Below are positions 11,569 through 23,944 of a stretch of 64,000 nt of DNA, in pieces (positions within the stretch are counted from its first letter, which is position 1; each line of letters starts with the position of its first letter). The notes below the pieces were generated by a model. It did no database searches. It was not told where the DNA came from and saw only the letters and a program-made list of their open reading frames with translations. Both the position numbers and the translations under genes were made by a program. The DNA is taken from assembly GCA_034620365.1 (NCBI GenBank), contig JAQGEQ010000071.1:1116001-1180000 (forward strand). The letters run 5' to 3'. The stretch comes from Pegea sp. RAD2-039 (Eukaryota > Chordata > Thaliacea > Salpida > Salpidae).

Positions 11569-14253
11569 CAAATGTTCCAGGTGAATCTTTGTTGCAATTG
11601 AAAAATTCATAAAACTCAAAGGCTTTTAAAGATTTAGTTTAGTTTGAAAGCTTTAAAATATTGTGATTAAAATTATTTCAATTGAAATTAACCTAATTGA
11701 ATAAAAACAATTACTAAATAAATTAGGTAATTATAGGTAAGAGGTGATTTCAAAAAACTTTTTTTCAATCTTTAGTGTTTACACAACATCCATGAATAGT
11801 CTCACTTTTATGTTTCAGTAGGCCGAAATAAAACTTTGAATATCTTTGAATATCAGTTTATAGTAAACTAAATGTTATCAAAGCTTTATTCAAGGTATAG
11901 TTTTGATTCTTTTTAATCTAAAAAATAATTTGTTACATCGTTTAAAGTTTTCGTAAATTTTAACTAAAGGATAATGACATAATTCATTTAATTATATTTG
12001 ATTAATGCATATAGAAATGGAAATTTTACTTTATTCTTTATTAAAGCTTTAATGTTAAGTATCTCACTAATCTATTTGAACGTCAAGTTGTTACTGTTTT
12101 TGAACTTTGTTTACAAGCAGTATCCAGAGATATTTTTAGTTTAAATCTAAAGTAAAGAGACACTTGTTCTAATTTCAGCTCACATTTTTAAATTTTTATA
12201 ATTCTGCTTTTCTTGAATATGAAGTAATAAATGGAAAAAGGAATCTTTACATTTGGAGAACTCATCTTCATATGATCTATTATTTCTACATAGATTTGTA
12301 ATATTGATAATTATATATAAATTTACTAAACTTAAACTATTAGAATCGAAAGTATTCCCATTCTCCGCTTGTAGACAGTAGAGCAAAGATTGAAAAAGAC
12401 TGAAAATTTTGATAAAAGAAATCCATTAAATAAAAATTATCATTTTCTGCACATTCAAAGTCGAAATAAAAGCTTAAAAATTTTAGTGTAGACTCAGCTG
12501 TTTGAAATCTAATTAAGTCGCAAAATATTAGTAATAAACTTCCACAACATCCTTAGATTTACAACTTTAATGTTTATTAGCAGCAATTCTGGTTAAACTC
12601 TCCTTTGAGTATGAAATATTCCATAAATCCAGCTGGCTTGGTATAAAACCTTGCTCTCTAAATTTTAGCGATAATAAGTAGAAATTTACTGAAAAATTAA
12701 GTCTTGTAAAATTATCTTAAACTTCCTGATTCTTTTTTCATAGAAATGTTATTGCTCAAATAATATTAGATATATTAAACTAATTTAGTTAAATGTTAAA
12801 AAACAAATTTAAATTCTAATTGCATTTAAATTGAGAAACTTAAAAATTATATATTATTTTCAGGCAAATGATTCTTAGATTTGACTGTAAAACAGCAATA
12901 CTCAACTTTTTCAACTTTAGGTTTGTTTTGAGGTTACCAAGCTTGAGAAGTTGTCTACATCTTTGTTTAACTGTTTCTTATTTTAAATAAAACTGTTTTT
13001 CTTATTTTTAATATATTTTTGAAGAGTTTTGACTTTCATAAAAGGTTATTAGCTAATCAAATAATGCCTGTGGACTTAATTTTGTCTGCAGACTAAAGAA
13101 ACAATTATCATTAGTAGTCGATTTTTTAAACAAAAATTGTTCTATATATAATAACTTGCAACAAAATTGCTATGTTTAAGCTGCAATCATTTTTTCCGAT
13201 TATATTTTGTTCTAGAATATATATATTTTAGTTTTAAAATAAAAGTTTCTATCTTTACTACTTGCTTAAAACGGATTAAGTTTAGTTTTATGGTGAATCT
13301 AAAATGTGATGAAATTGAACTAATATAATTGATACCTAATTAATTACAAAGCTTGATAAGATGAAAGAATTATGAATAGTTTGGCTTCTCAATTATCTTG
13401 AAAAAATATGATTTTTAAAAAGTAAATTAAGTTTATATAAACGCAAAAATGAAATGCGGTAGCTAAAATTTGACAAATGGTTGAATATAACTTTCAAGTT
13501 ATAACATATAGATCAATTTATCAGAACAATTGAATGTTTCATCCAATCAATAAAAAATTATGTTTCTTAAGAAGTAATAGTCATTCAAATATTTGATAAA
13601 TTTATTGTAAAAAATGAGTCAAAATTAACTTACACTATTTTTCTTATTTTTAAAAAAGTTTAAAAGTTGTTATATCAATAATATAAATAAAAATAATCAA
13701 ATCTATATATGTCTAAATAAAAAATAAACTCATAAACATTATCAAAAATCAATGATTGACGATTAAAATATTAAAGATTACTTTTTGATATATCATTTTG
13801 CAAAATTAATATTTGAAAAAAAAATCATTAATACGATTTTAAGTAAAAAACAGTTTGAATCAATTGGCCATACCAAAATTTTAAGTATATATAATACTAA
13901 CAATACAACTAAGAAAGAATTTTATCACTAGCATTAGAAATCTCAATATATAGCTAGCAATAAGTACAACAAGTAGTTAGAACAACTTTATATAAAAAAT
14001 ATCTTTTAAATAATTTAATATCGTTATAATGTTTAATTATCTTAAATCATCAAAAACCTTGGAACATAAAAACCGAAAAGCTCGATTAACACTGAATAGC
14101 AAAATGAAAAACTCTTCAAAGTTATTTTTAACTTTGACTAAATTTCATTTTAAACAATTGAAATAGCAAAATAAATTCAAGTGAAAATAGAGCGGATGAC
14201 ACAAGTAGATACTAAAAGATATTTATTAGAGTTTGTACAAATGAAAAAGTTAT
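11569..14253. other. AT-rich spacer downstream of Xlox
   Basis: No open frame with coding character, no homeobox motif and no recognisable repeat on either strand. Any Cdx or Gsx gene is therefore not in this stretch. Confidence 0.55.
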
Positions 14254-17200
14254 TTATTTAGTTGAAGAAAAGCTGCTTGAATCATTTATGTGAGATTCTG
14301 GTGATTCAAAATAAGTTATAGAGTTTGAAAATATACCAAGTTGGCTTCTCATGTTTGAGGAGCTAACTCCAGGAGGCAAGATCGAGATTGAATCCTGATT
14401 TAAAGAAGGGTCTGAACTTACATCTGAGTCTTCACTATTCAACTTTGCCGCAGAAATATGTTCTTCTCTTCGAGTTGAAGATGTTCCCATATCTCTCTTC
14501 CATTTCATCCTTCTGAAAGTTTGGTTAAAAGTTACCAAATTAAAGATTTGATTTTTGAAGAAAAAAACTCATCAACGGATAATCATAAGATTGTCTTAAA
14601 TAAGTTGTCAGAAAGATGTTATAACTTTTTAATTTTATAAATAACAAAAAATTAATTTCATTAAATAAATGATGATATTGACACTGAAAACTTGTTTATC
14701 ATTTTAATCGTTAGTTAATAGCGAACTTTATTTCACAAAACTGTAAAAAACAAACATGATAACTGTTAAAAAAAAACTTCTATTGAAAAGCTGTTAAAAC
14801 ATTATTTTGAAGTAAATCAAGTCTTAGTTTTACAATTAGCTTTCAGCCATTGTAGTTAGTAGTTTAAAAAGTTCTAACTTTTTTTATTTTACTGCTATTT
14901 TTATTTTTATCTAATGTTTAATTTTAATCTTTTATTTTCATTATACACATATAAAATAAAATCATCAATATCAAAGAAGAACTTTTACAAGTTATTTTAT
15001 AAAATTATAGTTTCTTGTCAGCATTCTTGTAACTAAATAGAAAATATGCGTTTGAATTGACATGCTATCAATTATAATCAAATAATTTTTCACAATTTTA
15101 GTAAATTATTAATAAAATAAATCGAAGTAAATTTTATGATAAAATTCATTTTTTATTGCAAACGTTCAAGCACTAAATGGTCGACAGTCACACATCTAAC
15201 GCCATTTTTTAATATTTTTTTGTTTAATCTTTCAACACAAGGTTTTTGGTTATCAAGATATTTTTAATTACAAAATATTTTAGCAAATGCTTGAGACTGA
15301 AAGGTAAGTACAAAGCTTATGTCGTTGAAATCTCACGTTTGCAAAGTCAAAACTTGAAACATCAAATCTTTTGATAGCACAAGCTTAAGCAAAAAGTAAA
15401 TTAATGAAATGTTATGCTAATCAGGATGACAATTAAACGTGAGCATTGTAGAACTTTGATCTTTTACTAAATCAACATATCTCTTTTCAACAAAGAGATA
15501 CTTCTGTGTTTACACAACCAACTTTGTAAAGTTATAATTAGTTCAGACTACAAACATCCATTTAAATAAGTATTCTAGTTTCAAATTAAATACAAATTTA
15601 AATAAATCATTGTAACGTTTTATTTACTAAAGAGCAATCTGCAAATACTGATTTATTAAATCAATTTATTTATTTTTCAAATGTTTTCGAAAAGTACAGA
15701 ATAACTTATCTTTAAGTATCTAGAAATATTAACGAAGTTATACATAAACTAATTTGTTAAATTAGATAGAATTTTTCACGTCATTTCAATTAACTGTTTA
15801 TCAAAACAATTATAATTGTGAAGATATTTTTGCTTATGTTCCAAGTTATATCAAATATCCTGCAAAAAATCAATAAATATTTGATAAAGTTAATTGTAAG
15901 CTTATAAATTTGGATTTGCTAATGCTATGTCGACAGCATAAATATTTCACACCTGTTTTGAAACCATATTTTAATATGTCTTTCGGTCAAGTTCAAGCCT
16001 GCAGCCAGTTCAATTCTTCGTGGGCGCGAAATATATCGACTGAAATGAAATTCTTTTTCTAATTCCAGTAACTGACTTCTAGTATAAGCCGTTCGTGTTC
16101 GTTTGTTTTCCTCCAAGGCTGAGAGCTGCGGCGGGATCGACCCCATGGCTGAAGAATAAATTGATACAAGTCATTACAACCAACACTTTTTTGTAATAAT
16201 TTAAAATTGATGAGACAAAAAACTTTAGAATGAACAAATATTGATCGTCAGTAAGCTTTCTGAGTATTTCATAAAAAAATTAATTAAAGAAAAAAATGTG
16301 TGGAATGAATCTTGGCATCAGAGAATAGGCTCTCAAACAAATATTTATCAGCTGATCAAATAGTTAGGAAACCACTGTCAAAGCGAATTTCTTGATATAA
16401 TAAATAATATTTTATTTATCGGTAGTTCAAAGTAACAAAGCTGCCAGAACTTGACATAGTTTACCGAGAGTAAGCGAATATGCGAATTCTATGTGGCAAG
16501 TTCATAGATGTTGCACCTTGTTGTATACTAGAAGAATGATTGATCTAACTTTTATGACTTATTTACCACATTAGTACAAGGCTTCTTCATCGTTGTTCTG
16601 AACTTACAATCAGACATAAGCAAACTCCCCTTATCACCACCCTCTTATTTCATATCTACTGAATTTATGGTGCTTCTAATCACGAGCAAGCTACAAAGAC
16701 ATAGTGTGAGATAAGACAGGCTTTTCGTACTAGACGCAAACCTCAGCGAAATAGTCGAAAAAGCACGTTTCAATAGTAAGCAGACCACCCCTGTTGGAGC
16801 TGTTTGTTTGAAATCTATCTTGAAATTATTAGATTCAAGTTCGTAGTGAATGCGTTGTATGCGTATCTTCAAAGTATCACTTATGTTATCTTCAAATGAC
16901 ATTTTGATACATTTAAAGATGAACTTTATATTTAAGAAGATATTATCGTTTGATGTATAAGCTGTAAAACAATTCACAAGATAGATGCTGTGTTGAACAT
17001 ATCAATGACTAAAACTAATCAAACATTACACTTAGAAACTAAAGACAAGTTACATCTTAATGTACTGAATTGTATATATGCTTACAAGCGGTGGATGAAT
17101 TCGACCTACCTCTAATATACATAGTAGCTCAAAAAAGATAATAAAACAAATAAGCCAATGTTCACGATGCGTTTTAACTTTGCTGAATTATCTTCTTTAT

Positions 17201-20200
17201 TAATAAAAGGTAAAAAAGAATGTTTAGTTAGTCAAGTCGTTTGACTTCTGATTTTCCGATCTTATCGGAACAAGTAAATAATCTTAGCCGAGTTTTAACA
17301 AAAAAGAAGATACAATCTGATGAAGCAGCTCACGTCAAAACTTAAGGTGGGAAGTAAACGGTAGCGTCAATTCTGCTTTGGAAGTTTGAATTATCGGCAA
17401 ACATAGCAAACGACGTTACTTGATAAGCTTACATGGGTTGGAAAAGCTCAATTTGTGCTTTACCCATTGCCTTGTCAAACTGTTATCGAGCCAAAGTAGC
17501 TTTCCGCTTGTAACTAAAGTGTGATGTAGTTGCCGGTTGGTGCGATGTACACCACATTACTTTCTTCGTGTTATCGTTGCTTTTCGATTAGCTGTCGACG
17601 ACAACTCCATCTAAATGTAGATCTTTGCTTTCCCAGATGTTTGAAAGCGTTGAAATACAACGTACAGGACAAGACTGTCAACCAGTTAACTCGTAGATAA
17701 AAGTATCAATTGACAACAATCACAGCTTGCTAACTTACTTGAATTTGTATCTCAAAGTTATTAAGTTACCAGATGTGAAAATTTTCTTAGCTTTTACTTC
17801 AGAAATAATTAATCTGAATTCTTCTTTTGTGAGAAGAATGTAAAAACATTCACCAAAAATTTAAGAGCTTTTTTCTGTAATTGTAATCTGATTTTATGTG
17901 ATTGTTTGAGTATTTTTCCATACTTATTATATATATCAATTATTTAAATATTAAGCTTCTGATCAGAATTGTTTACTTTCATTTTGTTATCTTTTAAATT
18001 CCTTTATTTAAAACAAACAAATATAAATAAATTTCGAACTTAAAAACTTATATCAAATTCAACTTTTAACCAAAAGTCCTTTTTGGACAAACTGTAATTT
18101 TGAAAAAAAATGCATTATAACTTTGTTTCTGCAAAAATGTTTTATTTTTTTAAAGTATAATAATTGCAAAAAATTAAAACTGTTTTTACCAACAAGTCAT
18201 TAGTTCAAGAAATGTAATTTCTTACATGTTTTTAACAACATCTACTGAAATCTAATTTCGGATAAATTTGTTTGAGATTGTATGTTGTAACATGAGTTGT
18301 TTGTAAATGTTAAACACAAACGATTTTTCTTTATTGAACATTTTGAAGATTCATCAATTTAAGAGGCTTGGAAAAAACACCCAACAAAATAGTGTAATGT
18401 TTGTTTTATGGAATTGAAACTCATTTACCAAGCTCTTCATATGGCATAACGGTTTTTAACATATTTTTGTTTGTTTGTTAAGACACTGTTTTAGAGAACA
18501 TTTTATGTAAAGTATTTTATTTCTTCACGCTCTAATTTTTTGCAGCTTTTTGGCAATCTCATTTTAAAAATTGATATTTATCATTCAAATATTGATAGTA
18601 TTTTGATATTTTCATATATAAGACAGATGTAGTCACAATATACCATCAATTTCTTGACGCTCTTTAAATTAGTCATATTGTTGAATAAGAGTTTTGCTCG
18701 ACACTTTTTCATGTAAATTATCAATTAATCAAGATATTTTGATTACTGAAACTAATCTGTATTTTACTTGTAAAAATCAAATAGTTTAGAGTAGAACTTG
18801 AACCGATTGTCTTTTTACATTTGCAACTTTCTAAATCTTATGATTTGTTTAAAATTAGCCAAGTATCATTTTCTAACAGAAAATTAACTTTAAAGATAAG
18901 ATAAATCAAATATTATAACTTTTACTTATATTTTTAAGTCAGCAGCAATTAGTGTAAGAATCTTGATAAGAAGTTTTGAAAACGTGTAAAATTGCTTAAA
19001 AATTTTAATTAAAACGGGTTTTTATTGTAACTACTTAGATAGGATTTTACTTCATAACAAAATATTTGATTTCTTTAACGAATTTTTGAAAAAATCAGAA
19101 GCGACTCATTACAAATTAAACTTTCATTTACAATCAAGCACTTTCACCATACGTAAGTTTATTTCTTTAGGTTTATCAAAATGTCTGTAGTAATGTACAC
19201 ATTATGTTTGTATTTGTCATAATGTATTTAAGCAAATTCTCATTTAAAGTATTTCTACTACTCTGTGCTCTAAACAATAAAAATTTCAAGATTTTTTTTA
19301 TCACCCGGGTTGACAGTTGATTTTGAAGCTTTTAATTTAATTGTGAGGTCTTGTTAAAAACCAGGCAATAAAATTAATAAAAATATCTTACAAGTTTAAA
19401 TAAAACTTGTTTATTAGCACTTCACTTTTAATATTCAGAACAAATAGAAAATTTAATAAACATCATTATTCATAATCCTAACAGTTTTTTATAACAAGCA
19501 GAGATGTATTTATTTTATTTCTTACAAGTGTATTTTCATAAGTGCACATTTGAAATCATATTATAATAATTAAATAAGATTGGAAATAAAAGACAGAAGT
19601 CTTTTTTCTGTCAATATTTTGTAGATGTAACATAATTATGTTTGTGTAACAACTACAACCTATTGAAAAATATCTATCTGTCATTCAATTTAACTTAAAA
19701 CCTAAATCTTACAACAGTAAGCTATTTTGAATACAATATAGACTTACAGAAATACAAATATTTGAGGTAATAAAGAATTGTTATAAGTTATACTTAAATT
19801 TTTGTGACATTTTAAGAATATTTACTTTATTATCGCGGAAACAATTAGTGTTCTATTAACTTATGTTTGATCATCAATAACCAGAAAATTTTTTGTGGAT
19901 GCTTCAAGATATTTTACTAAAAGATTTAATTTACTTTTAGTAATGAAAAATTCTTCAATTAGTTAATGCTTTAATTTAAACTGAAATTGAATAAATATCT
20001 TATCAAGTTATCAAGATAATCACTAATTGAAATTTACTCAAAACCGTTGTACATCACATTCAATAAAAAGCTGTGCAAAATTTCATCAAATTTAAATTTA
20101 GTTTACAAAGTTATTAAAAAATTAAATTATTAAAAATCGACCAGAGAAGAAACAAAAATACTTTCTATTTTTTATTAGTGTTTTGTGTTTTTAGTCATAA

Positions 20201-21962
20201 AATTATTCATAAGTAGACTTAATGACAAAAATTATTTTTTTTTATATTAAAATAATGAAAACTATTTAAGATTATTCAAGAACAAAGTAAACAATTTGTC
20301 AAAATGTCGGCTTCTTTCGGATTATTATTATATATTTTGACAAATTTACATCAGATGTGAGAATTTATTATACATTATTATTATCTCCATTATTGTTAAC
20401 CTAGTTAATAGAAAAAAAATAGTAAAGATTTCTTTCTATTCTCAAACTGGAATAAAGTTCTTACGCCTTGTTACTTAAAAAGTGTTTAAGCTAGTTTGAA
20501 TACTTCAGCTTTACTATCAAATCTTCTTTGGTGAAAATAAATTGAAGTCATGAAAAAAAAAACATTATTTTAACACCTCACATACTGACTTCAAGTTAAG
20601 GTTATATGTAAGAAAAATGTTTTGGAAACGAAGCATATTGTGCAAGATATAAAGATTTGAAGTTTCTTACTGTTCTTTTGTTAAATGATCACAAAAAGTA
20701 ATTACTTATTATATTTGATTTTATTATCTATGTTAAAAAGTTACTGGGACCAACAAATCTTTAATTTATTTGAAATAAGTCTATATGTGCTAAGCTGCGT
20801 ATCAAAATGAAATATTTATTTGAATCTAAAAAAATTTAAGCCTATGTGAAATTAGTGTCTAAGTAGTTTATATTTTGGTTTGTTATTGTTTCAATTTTTT
20901 AATTGTAATTATCACCTTTATATAACAACTGATAATTAATCAAAAATAAGTTTTCGACAAAATATACAACTTTTTTGTAAAAACAGAAAGCTTCTGTTTG
21001 AAGTGTTTTTTTTTCAAAGAAATGATAACTCCTTAAGTTTGATATTTTGTGTAATTACTGATTAACTTAAATCATTTTAAAAACATGATTTATAATGATC
21101 TCTAACCATAAAATTATCATTAAGTAAAAGACTTATGAACATTCAAAATGGTAATTTCATACTCTCCAATTTATTGTACTCCCATAATATAAAGTTCTAA
21201 TTAAGATGTATATTTGAGAAGAGTTGAAATAATCAGCAATTTTTCCTGAAGGCTGATACACAAATAATGAGAAATCATAAAATAAAAACTATTTACAAGT
21301 AAAAATGTTGCACAAAACCTTTGCTAATAACGATTAGATAAAATTTTAAAAATAGATTTATAAAAAACGGAAAGTAAAGAAATCACCTCTTTGCCACTGG
21401 ATCTTCCATTCGTAGTGATGCGATCTTGTATTCTTCATCCATGGAAACTTTGTCTTTCCATCAGTTAGATGACCAAGGTTGTATGAATTAGTGTTTGCAG
21501 CAACTGAACATTGCTTTAAATCTAAATTTATGTGAGTTGGAGCTTCGCTTACTACCCCATTATCATGCAAACTGTTCCAAACAGTTTCACAACTAGAAAC
21601 ACCCGCCTTATGGTTGCTTGTTAACAGCTGCTGGCAGCCATTTTTTAAATTTAGTCTCGAATGATGCAATTCGTGTTCCATTCTTGTTTTTAAAAACTTT
21701 TGTTCATCTACAAAATCATTTTGAGATAATAACCATCTTGTGAATTTACTTTCTCTATTTGTTGGTTTGCTTCCTTCTTGTTATTGAGATATGTGTACGA
21801 ATAATTTCCCATATGGTTTTGAACACAAGAACTTGTAAAATTCCACCTTCTTTCGTCAACTGTTAGTCGACTTAAGCTTCTAGATTTTATTTCTTCATTA
21901 GCTTGTAACATATTAGGATCAGGATAACACAAAGAGTTAAATATTGGAGTTATACCTTGCAT
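14254..21962 (-). CDS. Xlox: Xlox/Pdx ParaHox homeodomain transcription factor
   Basis: Four exons join in frame to 325 residues: 21750-21962 (ATG at 21962), 21387-21696, 15953-16148 and 14254-14512 (TAA). Exon 2 ends with the Pbx-binding hexapeptide FPWMK followed by a linker like that of Pdx1 ([15 protein letters not shown]). The homeodomain starts [20 protein letters not shown], contains [12 protein letters not shown], and has [17 protein letters not shown], with His44, the residue that marks the Xlox family. Xlox/Pdx patterns the midgut and endocrine or nervous tissue in animals. Two oddities. A 53-base intron (21697-21749) must be removed to link the start exon to the hexapeptide exon; the alternative is a frameshift. 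The last intron splits codon 52 of the homeodomain (AAC AG/gt...ag/A AGG), whereas vertebrate Pdx1 has an uninterrupted homeobox. Intron 2 is 5.2 kb, large for this window. Exons 3 and 4 and the hexapeptide leave no doubt about identity; exon 1 is less certain. Confidence 0.92.
16430..17760. other. GC-richer block of unknown origin inside the large Xlox intron
   Basis: This stretch differs from the AT-rich intron around it. The minus strand holds a 110-residue open frame at 16645-16977 and further broken frames up to 17700. Part of the open frame ([18 protein letters not shown]) faintly recalls a laminin-G strand pair, but no cysteines or second motif support that. It could be a decayed mobile element or a pseudogene piece. 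I assign no function. The rest of the intron (17760-21386) is plain AT-rich sequence without features. Confidence 0.25.
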
Positions 21963-22599
21963 TTTGTTTTGAATTTATAAAACGATTTTTTACGTTAAAA
22001 ACTACTTCAATGTTGAAAAAATGGTTTCTGGAACATTTAGATGGATAACAGATTAAAGATTGAAATCGATAAAAAACTAGATATCTACTAGAATAAAAAC
22101 TATTATTTATTTAATGTTAAATTGCAAGAAAAATTTTCATTTCTATACTTGTATAGAAGTCAATTGTTTAAAACTTTTTCTAATTATATACTTTCTCAAA
22201 CTAAGTACTAAAAATATTTCTAAGTCTTCTCCAAAACATATTTAGTCTACTCAAAAAAAATAAAATGAATTACAATCGTTAAAAGCTTGATGGCGATTTC
22301 AGGTTTCAATTTTATTATAATCTTAATTAAGCGCTTGAGCGACACCAAGCGAAAAGAAATTTTCTGAAAATTAAATTTCCAATTTTTTAAATTTGCAATT
22401 AGTACAAACACATATAGGATAAAAAATCAGTAAGCCTTAGAAAAATAGCTTAAACCATACTGACATTCAAAAAAGGAACGTAAATGTAATCTATAAATAT
22501 TTAAAAGAAAAATATTGACCAGAAAATTATTTTCTCTTATATGAAAAAACGGACTTATAACAGTGCTTCAAAGTTCAAAAATAAAAAAAAATTAAATAC

Positions 22600-23820
22600 A
22601 AAGAGTGTATCAAGAAGAACCAATAGAAGCGCGAATCATCAAAAGATGTAGTGATAGATAAAGCCAAACTCTATTGTTCTTCTGGCAAAAGACTCGACAA
22701 GCCAATACACAAAAGGCAAACCATCTCGCACTTTCCATATGAGCAAATGTAGTTGCTAGAGACCCTTCTTCCTTGCTCTTGCTTCTTTATCTGCACCATC
22801 TAGCTCACTAAAGATGTTGACTCCCTTTTAACGATAGCTTTTCTTCCTACAAGTTGACTGCTCATCAATTTCAACAACTCTGTACCTTTTGAGAGCATTT
22901 CTAGAGTCACACGAGAGATTGCCATAAAATACAAATCTGGGTGAACCCTTTTTAGGATCAATTCTAGTCCGAAGAGCTTTACAGTCTCGGAAAAGCAAGA
23001 TGATATTCTTTGTAGCGCCAATTCAGTGTCTGCCACTAAAGTAACCTCGTCGGCGAAAATAAGTGCACGAACCGTGTAGTGAAAAGTTTTAATTTTAAAC
23101 CTTAGATGTCTCAGGTGAGGAGGGAAAGCCATCAAAACGTTACCTAACATAGACTGCGTCCCCCTGGTTAAGGTTTGAGGCTCTATGATTTAGCATTATG
23201 GTGAAGAACATGGAAAAAAGTCTTGATGCAAGCAAACAATCTTGTTTCAAACCGCTTTCTATTATAAACGAAGTGGAAAGGTCATTTCCATATCTTATTT
23301 GCTCTTTTTGACTTTGGTAGAGATGCATCACCATGTTAGTAAATTGTTGGATCATATCCCAGACTTTTAATAAAGGGATTTTCTATGGACAGAAGATGAT
23401 CAAGGTGATAAAGATGTCCTTGGTTTACTTGCAACATTTGTATTAGATTTGATGAAGAACAAATATTTTGTGTGAAGTGCTTCTAACCTGCAACTGCTTT
23501 CAAGAAGAACGTCTTTAGTCATAGAAGGCTTATTCAGCCAAATTCTTACGAGAACTTTGCCTGCAGTCAGATTTTTCCATTTCTTTTTCTAAATGGTGGT
23601 GATCACAGCATCACAAAGGTCGCTAGTTGAGCTAGACGGCTTACGTAGGGTTTTACGCAGCAATAGTCCGCCGTAGTTCCAAATCTCTGCAAGTATTCCG
23701 TCAATACCACATTTGAGTTGATTGATTGCTTTAGTTGTCTCTTCAATAGATGAAAGTTCATCAATCTCCAAAAAGACATATAATACTAGCTCCAAATAAA
23801 ATTAACAAAAAAGGAAATCG
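22600..23820 (-). mobile_element. Decayed LINE with reverse-transcriptase fragments (RTE/I-like)
   Basis: Three minus-strand frames are pieces of one reverse transcriptase. 23589-23795 has the region-0 pattern (IEETTKAINQLKCGIDGI... AEIWNYGG). 23140-23355 carries GLKQDCLLASRLFSMFF, in place of the usual GVxQGxxLxPxLF. 22800-23150 carries IFADEVTLVADTE, where the catalytic FADD has become FADE. The frames are shifted relative to each other and stops are frequent, so the element is dead. No terminal repeats or target duplications can be seen. Confidence 0.7.
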
Positions 23821-23944
23821 GCGAATAAACAAAATATATTTCTTAAATTGACGAAAAACAAGAAAATAATAATAACTCAAAATTAACTAATTCATTTCAT
23901 TAGGATTTACAAACAGATATGAAATATAAAAAGACATCAATTGA

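Noticed and set aside
12180-12386. 68-residue minus-strand open frame
   Set aside because: Low-complexity composition, no splice partners and no recognisable motif in AT-rich spacer.
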